DNA from: Chloroflexota bacterium
GTDB lineage: Bacteria; Chloroflexota; Dormibacteria; Dormibacterales; Dormibacteraceae
DNA length: 6,891 bases
Reading direction: 5' to 3'
Assembly (NCBI GenBank): GCA_005880345.1
Contig: VBGE01000330.1
Location: forward strand, 1 to 6,891
The notes under the pieces are model-generated. The model was not told the DNA's origin. It ran no database searches and was given only the letters and a program-made list of their open reading frames with translations. Position numbers and translations under genes: made by a program. Positions 1 to 4,541 of the stretch are shown here, piece after piece (the stretch's first letter is position 1; the number at the start of each line of letters is the position of its first letter).

Positions 1-192
1 ATCCCCGCCGAGAGGGCGCTCGGACCAATCGGCTTCGAGCCGGCCTTGTGGTTCGACAGCCTGACGATCGCCGGCGTGCACCTGATGAGGGTGAAGCGGG
101 CACCCGACGGCCGGCTGGCCACCGACGCCTGCACCGTGGCAGGTGTGCGTCCGGGCCAGCTGATCCGCGCCTCGCAGCGGCGGCGCCACTGA
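1..192 (+). CDS. C-terminal part of an unrecognised protein
   Basis: Frame 1 is open from the window edge to a TGA at 190-192 and gives 63 residues. The peptide has ordinary globular composition: a hydrophobic core around WFDSLTIAGVHLM, then a polar segment with one Cys (DACTVAGV), and a basic tail RASQRRRH. The start lies outside the window. I do not recognise the family and see no catalytic motif. It counts as coding because the peptide alternates hydrophobic and polar residues naturally, and because a structured repeat begins just 6 nt after its stop, exactly as at the end of another gene here (3886). A competing open frame with an ATG at 48 is very Arg/Gly/Ala-rich and looks like a shadow. 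Confidence 0.5.
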   Translation: MPAERALGPIGFEPALWFDSLTIAGVHLMRVKRAPDGRLATDACTVAGVRPGQLIRASQRRRH

Positions 193-198
193 GCAGAT

Positions 199-289
199 GG
201 CTCTTCCCCATTTATGGGGGGTACCGCCGCAGGCGGGGATGGGGCTGCACCGGAGGGGCCAGCGCCGGAGGGGCAGTTGCCGTTTAGCC
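199..289 (+). repeat. Structured intergenic repeat, copy 1 (91 bp)
   Basis: The first 61 bases match 3893-3954 with about four differences: one T/C, a small change after ATGGGG including a one-base gap, and one A/G. Both copies start GGCTCTTCCCC and end TTAGCC, so the ends form an imperfect terminal inverted repeat. Internal hairpins are CCCCAT/ATGGGG and CCGCC-GCA-GGCGG. This copy is longer than the other because the unit CCGGAGGGGC occurs twice (about 250-259 and 265-274). It starts 6 nt after the TGA of the upstream gene, and it contains the TAA stop (284-286) of the convergent secreted-protein gene. No protein is encoded; it looks like a REP/MITE-like non-autonomous element. Confidence 0.8.
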
Positions 290-892
290 GCCCTCTCCCC
301 GGCCCCTACCCTCAAACGTGTACGTCGTGTTGTTGATCATCACGTTGTCGACGAGCACGGTCTGCGTGCCGAACATCCAGCCCGCGTCGGTCACCAGCTG
401 GATGCCGGTCACCACGTCTGATCCGTACTTCAAATCCGCCGTGGCGAAAGTGTCGTAGAACATGCCACCGGGCAGCTGGCTCGTGTCGACGAAGCTCACC
501 GGGGTTGCCAGGTTGCCGGTGTTCTGCCAGACGTCCTGCGGGCAGCCCGTGTAGTTCGGTGGAGGGCCGATGTAGACGAATGCGTTCTTGCCATCGACGT
601 TGATCTGGAAGCGCGGGGCTCCGCCGCCGCAGCTGCCTGCCGTGAACTTGTAGTCCGTGCTGAGGTTCTGGATCCGGGCGAAGGTCATTCCCGAAGGCAC
701 CTTGAAGTCGATGCCGCCGAATCCAGCGCCGGCCGAGCGCAGCTGGATCGCCGTGTGGGACGCGAATCCTGGATGCACCCGCGACGCATCGCCGAACAAC
801 GTGTAGCTGGCGGCGGCAGAAGCTGGAAGAGTGCCGGCCAGCACCCCGACCGCCACAGCCGCGAACACGCCGAAAAGCCTTTTGAGCATCAC
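284..892 (-). CDS. Secreted beta-rich protein of unknown function
   Basis: 202 residues if read from GTG 892; an ATG directly follows at 889 and is the better start, because a G-rich AGGGGG lies about 4 nt before the GTG and 7 nt before the ATG. Residues 1-26 are a classical Sec signal peptide: basic MMLKR, a hydrophobic FGVFAAVAVGVLAG core, and an ASA-A cleavage site. The mature part is rich in aromatic, Gly and Thr/Val strands, has two cysteines (C88, C117) that could pair, and has no recognisable catalytic motif. It resembles conserved hypothetical extracellular proteins of soil bacteria, probably a beta-sandwich. The last nine residues (EGRGRGEGG) come from a G-rich repeat and the TAA lies in the structured repeat, so the native C-terminus was probably near NNTTYTF. 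Export is well supported; the function is unknown. Confidence 0.75.
   Translation of the reverse strand: MMLKRLFGVFAAVAVGVLAGTLPASAAASYTLFGDASRVHPGFASHTAIQLRSAGAGFGGIDFKVPSGMTFARIQNLSTDYKFTAGSCGGGAPRFQINVDGKNAFVYIGPPPNYTGCPQDVWQNTGNLATPVSFVDTSQLPGGMFYDTFATADLKYGSDVVTGIQLVTDAGWMFGTQTVLVDNVMINNTTYTFEGRGRGEGG
290..311 (-). repeat. G-rich tract, quadruplex-capable, at the 3' end of the secreted-protein gene
   Basis: On the minus strand, which is the coding strand here, four G-runs (309-311, 303-306, 297-300, 291-293) are separated by loops of 2, 2 and 3 nt (TA, CC, AGA). This fits the standard four-run quadruplex pattern. It encodes the EGRGRGEGG tail just before the stop. The GGGG-AGA-GGG portion is shared with the repeat at 4480-4489. 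Confidence 0.55.
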
Positions 893-924
893 AACACCCC
901 CTGCTTATGAAACCGACGAGCCAA

Positions 925-945
925 CTCTGATTATCTCGCTCAGAG
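925..945 (-). terminator. Weak hairpin across the Fe-ADH-like stop codon
   Basis: CTCTGA (925-930) and TCAGAG (940-945) form a perfect 6-bp stem around a 9-nt loop. The minus-strand TGA stop (942-940) lies in the stem, and the downstream side reads TTGG rather than a U-tract. It sits in the 47-nt gap before the secreted-protein gene on the same strand, so it could be a weak terminator or attenuator between them. The short stem and missing U-tract keep confidence low. Confidence 0.25.
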
Positions 946-1877
946 GGCAGCCAGGTAAATCCCCAGGAGGTCCGCGGCGGGATACTTGCCGGCCACCTCG
1001 TCGGCCGCCCGACGCAGCGCGGACTGGCCGACGTCGAACTGGCTGATGTGCTGGGCATGCTCCGCGCGAGATAGCGCATCACGTGCGGCAGCAAGAGGCA
1101 AGACGTCACGCCATGCGGGATCCCGTGCCGCGCGCCGATCTGCTTGCCCATCATGTGGCTCAATCCGGATGCCGACGCGCCCGGCAGCGTGAACGAGAAC
1201 CACGCCGCCACCTGATTTTCGGTGCGGACGCCGGCGTCGTCGGGCGCGGCCAGAGCGCGCGGCAGCGAGTGGAACAGGCGCCGGATCGCCTCCAGCGACA
1301 TGACGTCGTTGAAGGGATGCTCGCCCTCGGCTAGGAATCCCTCCACTGCATGGTCGAGCGCCCGGATGCCGGTCGACAACCACAGGTGCATGGGCGTGGC
1401 CAGCGTCAGGTCGGCGTCGTAGATCACGGTCTGCGCCATCAGCCGGGCATCGCGCATGCCTGCCTTGTCGCCGGATTCGTCCGTATAGCCCGCGCCCGCC
1501 GCCAGCTCGGCGACTGAAAGCGTGGTCGGCACCGCGATGTGGGGGAGGGCGCGGCCATCGCCATCCGCCAGGCGAACCGAGATGATCTTGGCCGCGTCGA
1601 TCGCGCTGCCGCCGCCGAAGCTCACGATCGCACGTGCGCCGGACAAACCGATGTCCTCCGCCCCCGCGCGTATCTGCTCCATCGGTGCGTGCTGCCCGAT
1701 GACGACAGTGGCCGCCGGCTCAAAGCCGAGACGCGCGACTGATGGCAGGAGGGAGCGCGTCGTGACCAGCGCCAGACCTGATACCTCGAGACGTTCCACC
1801 TCGGCGGGCAGCTGTGCGATCGACACCGTGCCCCAGTGGATCGTGCGCGGATTCGAGTACGTGAAGAGGTGGTTCAA
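940..1877 (-). pseudogene. Iron-containing alcohol dehydrogenase / maleylacetate reductase-like, internally deleted and frameshifted
   Basis: The frame from TTG 1877 is clearly the Fe-ADH/MAR fold. It has the N-terminal FTYSNPRTIHWG, the NAD(P)-binding loop SFGGGSAIDAAK (residues 87-97), PTTLSVAE (117-124), STGIRALDHAVEG (168-180), and the His-rich SHMMGK and GARHGIPHG block (240-256). The canonical metal-ligand Asp in GxDAxxH is Arg here, as I recall for one subgroup. Homology holds to LPHVMRYLA (about base 1065), then switches to another frame, HISQFDVGQSALRRAADEV through KYPAADLLGIYLAAL, stopping at 940. That C-terminus looks native, so roughly 40 residues between the two parts appear missing. 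The sum is about 311 residues against roughly 350 usual. The expected role is NAD(P)H-dependent reduction of maleylacetate or a related carbonyl. No ATG fits; an in-frame TAG lies just upstream of the TTG. Confidence 0.75.
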
Positions 1878-1882
1878 CCTCT
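1865..1882 (-). promoter_or_regulatory. Inverted repeat over the Fe-ADH-like ribosome site and start
   Basis: AGAGGT (1865-1870) and ACCTCT (1877-1882) are perfect 6-bp arms around a 6-nt spacer. Read on the minus strand, the first arm is the AGAGG Shine-Dalgarno-like stretch directly abutting the TTG start (1877-1875), and the second arm lies in codons 3-5. A hairpin would hide both the ribosome site and the start codon. An overlapping smaller palindrome GGTT-C-AACC (1871-1879) could compete with it. It may instead be an operator. Confidence 0.3.
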
Positions 1883-1883
1883 G

Positions 1884-1898
1884 GTCATACTAAGTTTC
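1884..1898. promoter_or_regulatory. Compact divergent promoter between Fe-ADH-like and hydrolase genes
   Basis: Only 21 nt separate the TTG at 1877 (minus) from the GTG at 1899 (plus). CATACTAAG at 1886-1894 gives a -10-like CATACT 7 nt before the GTG on the plus strand, and a -10-like TAGTAT about 9 nt before the TTG on the minus strand. Such spacing implies leaderless or nearly leaderless mRNAs from overlapping, oppositely oriented -10 elements. No convincing -35 is visible. Confidence 0.35.
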
Positions 1899-2555
1899 GT
1901 GGCTGTCGCACACGGCGCCCGCATCGTCCAGGCGGGTGAGCCGCTGGTATCAGCGCGCGCGGCGATGCTCCTGGTCCACGGCCGCGGCGCGACCGCGGAG
2001 GACATCATGACCATCGCCGCCGAGGTGCACCAGCCGGGCTGGGCGTACCTGGCGCCGCAAGCAGCGGGCAACGCGTGGTATCCGAATCCATTCACTGCAC
2101 CCATCGAGAGCAACGAGCCATACCTCAGCGCCGCCCTCGACATGCTCGCGCGAATGCTGGAGATGATCGAGAAGACGGTGCCGGCGCAGCGCGTCGTCCT
2201 CCTGGGCTTCTCGCAAGGGGCCTGTCTCACGCTCGAGTTTTCCGTCCGCAACGCGCGCCGTTACGGCGGCATCGTCGGTCTCAGCGGCGGCCTCATCGGG
2301 CCCGACGCCACGCCACGCGACTATCCGGGCAGCTTCGACGCAACCCCCGCGTTTCTTGGCTGCAGCGACGTCGACCCGCACATCAGGCGCGACAGGGTCG
2401 AGGGTCTTCCGGCCCGCCGCCTCCTTCTCGTACACGGTCATGATCGCCGACATCTCGAGGGCGCCGGCGGTCGGCGCAGCACGGTCGTAGAGGTCCCGAA
2501 CCGTGTCGGTGATGGGCGTGTACGCGCCGGCTCGGTGGTACACCTCAGTCGCTAG
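1899..2555 (+). pseudogene. Phospholipase/carboxylesterase-family alpha/beta hydrolase, C-terminally truncated
   Basis: From GTG 1899, residues 1-162 match the carboxylesterase/phospholipase (MhqD-like) family. They include an oxyanion loop LLVHGRGA (24-31), the strand-loop PQAAGNAWYPNPF (53-65), the nucleophile elbow GFSQG with Ser105, GLSGGLIG (127-134), and the acid turn LGCSDVDPH with likely catalytic Asp157. Homology stops near base 2384. The remaining 56 codons to TAG 2553-2555 are Arg-rich and antisense to the reductase gene, so the part that should carry the catalytic His (GxGH) is missing, about 50 residues by family length. The frame is open upstream to an ATG at 1836, but that segment is antisense to the Fe-ADH-like gene. 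Intact relatives hydrolyse short esters and sit in quinone-stress or ring-cleavage loci; the divergent MAR-like gene fits. As read, it is probably inactive. Confidence 0.7.
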
Positions 2556-3260
2556 GTGGAGGTCCTTGTCGGCGTCGCGCAGCGCGAACGTCACCGGCTC
2601 GTACCTGTGCTCCACGAAACCGGCACGACGCATCGTGATCGTCGGTGCAAAACGGGTCAGCAGGTCGAACACCGCTTCCTTGTCGAGGCCGGCGGCGGCG
2701 CCCGCTGCGACCAGCTCGGCGGCCATCGCGCTGACCGTCGTGAGCGCGGTGTTCGCGACGAGCTTGTACTTCGCCGCGGACTCGGCGTCCTTCATCCGCC
2801 TCACCTCGCCGAGCGCCTCCAGCACCGGCCGCGCCTTTGCGATCGCGGCCTCATCGCCCGCCGCGAACAGGATTCCCTTGCCGGCCTCCATCGCCGTGGT
2901 GCTGCCCATCACCGGGCAGCCGATGAACTTCGCGCCGCCGCGCTCGATGGCCGGCTGCACCTCGCGCACGACATCCGGCCCCGCGGTGCTCATCTCGATG
3001 AACACCTGGTCCCGGGCCGCCGAGGCGGCGCCGTTTCCGCCGAGGTAGGCGCCTCGTACCGCTGTGGCGTCGGTGAGGATGGAGATCACGACCTCCGCGC
3101 CGCGCACCGCCTCAGCCGGGGTCGCCGCGACCTTGCCGAGCCCCAGCGCCTCGGCTCGCGAGCGCGTGCGATTCCACAACGTGAGCTCATGGCCGGCCGC
3201 ATGCAGCCGCTTCGCGATCGACCCACCCATCTTGCCTGTGCCGAGGATCGCCACCTGCAT
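1950..3260 (-). CDS. NADP-dependent 3-hydroxyisobutyrate dehydrogenase / GLYR-like reductase with readthrough tail
   Basis: Residues 1-283 are a full beta-hydroxyacid dehydrogenase. There is a Rossmann GTGKMG at 7-12, WNRT at 29-32 (an Arg-type end of strand 2 that favours NADPH), the EMST substrate region (89-92), the CPVMGSTTAMEAGKG loop (115-129), the catalytic Lys in KYKLVAN (likely K166, with N170), and the C-terminal helical domain through SAIMTVYEKE. This suggests reduction of small aldehydes or beta-hydroxyacid oxidation; the exact substrate is unknown. The gene overlaps EncFtn as TGATG, with a clear Shine-Dalgarno AAGGAG at 3274-3269, 8 nt before the ATG. The family length of about 290 ends near base 2391, but no stop occurs. 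The frame continues antisense through the hydrolase gene to TGA 1952-1950, giving 436 residues with an unrelated 145-residue tail. Confidence 0.85.
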   Translation of the reverse strand: MQVAILGTGKMGGSIAKRLHAAGHELTLWNRTRSRAEALGLGKVAATPAEAVRGAEVVISILTDATAVRGAYLGGNGAASAARDQVFIEMSTAGPDVVREVQPAIERGGAKFIGCPVMGSTTAMEAGKGILFAAGDEAAIAKARPVLEALGEVRRMKDAESAAKYKLVANTALTTVSAMAAELVAAGAAAGLDKEAVFDLLTRFAPTITMRRAGFVEHRYEPVTFALRDADKDLHLATEVYHRAGAYTPITDTVRDLYDRAAPTAGALEMSAIMTVYEKEAAGRKTLDPVAPDVRVDVAAAKKRGGCVEAARIVAWRGVGPDEAAAETDDAAVTARVADGKLERETGPLREAQEDDALRRHRLLDHLQHSREHVEGGAEVWLVALDGCSEWIRIPRVARCLRRQVRPARLVHLGGDGHDVLRGRAAAVDQEHRRAR

Positions 3261-3586
3261 CAGCTCTTCTCCTTCTTCTCGTCCTCTTCGGCTTCCTCGC
3301 CGTGCTGGACGATGTCGCCAGGCTTGAAGAGGACGTCCTGGAGCACCGTTCGCCACTTCGGCTTCCGCCGGGCCAGCGATTCGAGCGCCATGGCGAAGTG
3401 CTTGAACTCCTCCTCCTGCGCGTCCTCCATGATGGACCTCGCCTCGGCGTCGCGTTCGACCGACAGCCGCTGCTCGTACCAGCCGATCGCCTCCGCCTCC
3501 TCCTGCAGCGAGGCGGCCAGCCTCGCAAACGTCCGCACCTCCTGGCTCAGCTCTTCCGGCGGTTCGTGATATTGGTCTGTTGGCAT
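3260..3586 (-). CDS. Encapsulated-ferritin-like (EncFtn) protein without a visible cargo peptide
   Basis: 108 residues, near the size of EncFtn cores. The pattern is diagnostic: YHEPPEELSQE (6-16), then EEAEAIGWYEQR (29-40) and EEEFKHFAMALESLARR (58-74), ending KWRTVLQDVLF. In known EncFtn these two helices supply the ferroxidase ligands, here probably Glu32 (with Glu29/Glu30 nearby), Glu60 and His63, formed across a two-subunit interface of a ring-shaped decamer; Trp36/Tyr37 match conserved aromatics. The family oxidises Fe(II) and feeds iron mineral into an encapsulin nanocompartment. Unlike typical members, the C-terminus (HGEEAEEDEKKEKS) is an acidic/lysine tail with no LxIGSL-type targeting motif, and no shell gene is in the window. 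It is first in an operon with the reductase, joined by a 1-nt stop/start overlap. No Shine-Dalgarno precedes its ATG, so leaderless translation is likely. Confidence 0.85.
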   Translation of the reverse strand: MPTDQYHEPPEELSQEVRTFARLAASLQEEAEAIGWYEQRLSVERDAEARSIMEDAQEEEFKHFAMALESLARRKPKWRTVLQDVLFKPGDIVQHGEEAEEDEKKEKS

Positions 3587-3622
3587 AGCAAGGAAACGCG
3601 CGCCAGACGCTTAAATAGCGCA
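3587..3622. promoter_or_regulatory. 36-nt divergent promoter region between EncFtn and YeaQ-like genes
   Basis: The gap holds one AT block, TTAAATAG at 3611-3618, flanked by a CGCT/AGCG partial dyad. On the plus strand TTAAAT ends 6 nt before the GTG at 3623. On the minus strand TATTTAA lies about 24 nt before the EncFtn ATG. Neither gene has a Shine-Dalgarno. It probably serves both directions; the exact -10 and -35 cannot be fixed by eye. Confidence 0.35.
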
Positions 3623-3886
3623 GTGAACATAGGCAACATCGCGGTGTTCATCCTGGTCGGCCTGGTCGCCGGCTTTCTGGCGAGCCTGGTCGTGATGGGC
3701 CGGGGCCGGGGCTGGTTCTGGAACCTCATCATCGGCATCCTCGGCGCGATCCTGGGTGGCTGGCTGGCCGGCCTGCTCCACTTCTCGATCGGCTACGGCA
3801 TCTTCGGCCAGATCGTGATCGCCTTCGTCGGCGCCGTGATCCTGCTCCTGATCTGGCGCCTGCTCTTCCGCCGCGGAAAGAAATAG
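3623..3886 (+). CDS. GlsB/YeaQ/YmgE-family (transglycosylase-associated) small membrane protein
   Basis: 87 residues from GTG 3623 to TAG 3884-3886. There are three hydrophobic helices: IAVFILVGLVAGFLASLVVM, then WNLIIGILGAILGGWLAGLL, and GQIVIAFVGAVILLLIWRLL, with a basic end FRRGKK. The Gly-rich second helix (IGILGAILGGW) and the size are typical of the transglycosylase-associated family, found in many bacterial inner membranes, often stress-induced and without a defined biochemical role. The GTG was chosen because VNIGNIAVF aligns with the usual short N-terminus; the frame is open upstream but runs antisense to EncFtn. It diverges from EncFtn, so the pair may share stress-responsive control (inference). 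The TAG lies in a small AGAGCC-AA-GGCTCT hairpin (3885-3898) that runs into the structured repeat. Confidence 0.85.
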   Translation: MNIGNIAVFILVGLVAGFLASLVVMGRGRGWFWNLIIGILGAILGGWLAGLLHFSIGYGIFGQIVIAFVGAVILLLIWRLLFRRGKK

Positions 3887-3892
3887 AGCCAA

Positions 3893-3960
3893 GGCTCTTC
3901 CCCATTCATGGGGAAGTACCGCCGCAGGCGGGGATGGGGCTGCGCCGGAGGGGCTTAGCC
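3893..3960 (+). repeat. Structured intergenic repeat, copy 2 (68 bp)
   Basis: Same orientation as copy 1 and starting the same 6 nt after a stop codon. Its first hairpin is perfect, CTTCCCCAT-TC-ATGGGGAAG, followed by CCGCC-GCA-GGCGG. The ends GGCTCTTCCCC and GGGGCTTAGCC pair as GGCT/AGCC and CCCC/GGGG around a CTT/CTT internal loop, so the whole unit can fold as one closed structure. It has a single CCGGAGGGGC unit where copy 1 has two. It fills nearly the whole gap before the methyltransferase start (3968) and supplies an in-frame TAG (3956-3958) upstream of it. Confidence 0.8.
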
Positions 3961-3967
3961 TCACAAG

Positions 3968-4498
3968 TTGAATCACTCCGATCTCGTCGCCCTGCTTGAA
4001 GGCGGGGTAAACGCCCGCGGCGGGAGGTGGGCCGACCTCGGAGCGGGGGAGGGGGCGTTCACGCTGGCCCTGGCCGACCTGGTCGGACCAGACGCTCACA
4101 TCACCGCCATAGATAAGGACGCGAGCGCGCTGCGCGGGATCAGCAGCCAATTCGAAACCCGCGTCGCCGACTTCACCAAGCCGCTCGACCTGCACGACCT
4201 CGACGGCGTGGTGATGGCCAACTCGCTTCATTTCGTGCGCGACAAGCAGCCGGTCCTCGAAGCGGTGCGAGCGATGCTCAAGCCAGGCGGACGGCTGATC
4301 ATCGTCGAATACGGAGCCGATCGCGGCAACCCGTGGGTGCCCTACCCATTCACCTATCCGCAGTGGGAAAAAATCGCGGCCCGGGCCGGCTTCGAGAGCA
4401 CCAAGCTCCTGCACACCATCCCGAGCCGCTGGCTGGGGAGCATGTATGCCGCCATAGCGTGGGTTCCCTCTCCCCTTCAGGGGAGAGGGTCAGGGTGA
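3968..4498 (+). CDS. Class I SAM-dependent methyltransferase
   Basis: 176 residues from TTG 3968. It has a minimal Rossmann methyltransferase core: motif I WADLGAGEGAFTLAL (21-35) for SAM binding, the acidic end of strand 2 in ITAIDKD (45-51; Asp49 contacts the SAM ribose), strand 4 VVMANSLHFV (81-90), and LKPGGRLIIVEYG (104-116). The substrate is not evident from sequence; the lack of an N-terminal extension suits small-molecule methyltransferases of the ubiE/UbiG-like broad class. An in-frame TAG in the repeat just upstream fixes TTG as the first usable start, and NHSDLVALL suits such an enzyme. No good Shine-Dalgarno exists; a GGAGGGG in the repeat is about 14 nt away. The last residues (PSPLQGRGSG) and the TGA come from the palindromic repeat, so the native end was probably near MYAAIAW. 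Confidence 0.85.
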   Translation: MNHSDLVALLEGGVNARGGRWADLGAGEGAFTLALADLVGPDAHITAIDKDASALRGISSQFETRVADFTKPLDLHDLDGVVMANSLHFVRDKQPVLEAVRAMLKPGGRLIIVEYGADRGNPWVPYPFTYPQWEKIAARAGFESTKLLHTIPSRWLGSMYAAIAWVPSPLQGRGSG

Positions 4499-4503
4499 GG
4501 GGG
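4466..4503 (+). repeat. Palindromic G-rich repeat carrying the methyltransferase stop codon
   Basis: CCCTCTCCCC (4466-4475), loop TTCA, and GGGGAGAGGG (4480-4489) form a perfect 10-bp hairpin. The 3' arm continues into G-runs at 4493-4495 and 4499-4503. Together the runs at 4480-4483, 4487-4489, 4493-4495 and 4499-4503, with 3-nt loops AGA, TCA and TGA, make a standard quadruplex motif on the coding strand. The TGA loop is the methyltransferase stop. This hairpin type recurs between genes in many GC-rich bacteria (from memory). It may act as a terminator or 3' stabiliser, but there is no U-tract. Confidence 0.7.
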
Positions 4504-4541
4504 AAGAAAGAAGATCGGGGAGAGAGGCGCGAAAGAAGCTA

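Noticed and set aside
1060..1070. A simple 2-bp slippage in the CGCGCG tract as the cause of the Fe-ADH-like frameshift
   Set aside because: Removing two bases restores frame, but about 40 residues of the C-terminal domain would still be missing, so a larger deletion fits better.
312..1877. A single 521-codon minus-strand frame joining the Fe-ADH-like enzyme to Arg-rich sequence across the secreted-protein gene
   Set aside because: After about 1065 the frame is Arg/Ser/Pro-rich without family resemblance; the real continuation is in another frame, and the signal-peptide protein explains 284-892.
2075..2443. An open plus-strand frame inside the hydrolase region
   Set aside because: Its Arg/His-rich composition and lack of motifs mark it as a shadow of the hydrolase frame.
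2400..2450. HGHD-like residues in the hydrolase tail as the catalytic His
   Set aside because: They are encoded antisense to the reductase, lack the surrounding GxGH context, and arise by chance after the junction.
3302..3622. An N-terminal extension of the YeaQ-like protein open back to 3302
   Set aside because: It is antisense to the well-supported EncFtn gene, Leu/Arg-rich, and the family has a short N-terminus starting near 3623.
199..3960. CRISPR array or IS element from the two repeat copies
   Set aside because: Only two copies 3.6 kb apart, no regular spacers, no transposase frame and no flanking target duplication visible.
4466..4489. Intrinsic terminator at the 10-bp GC hairpin
   Set aside because: The hairpin is followed by a G-rich run, not a U-tract, and it belongs to a repeat type seen at many intergenic sites.
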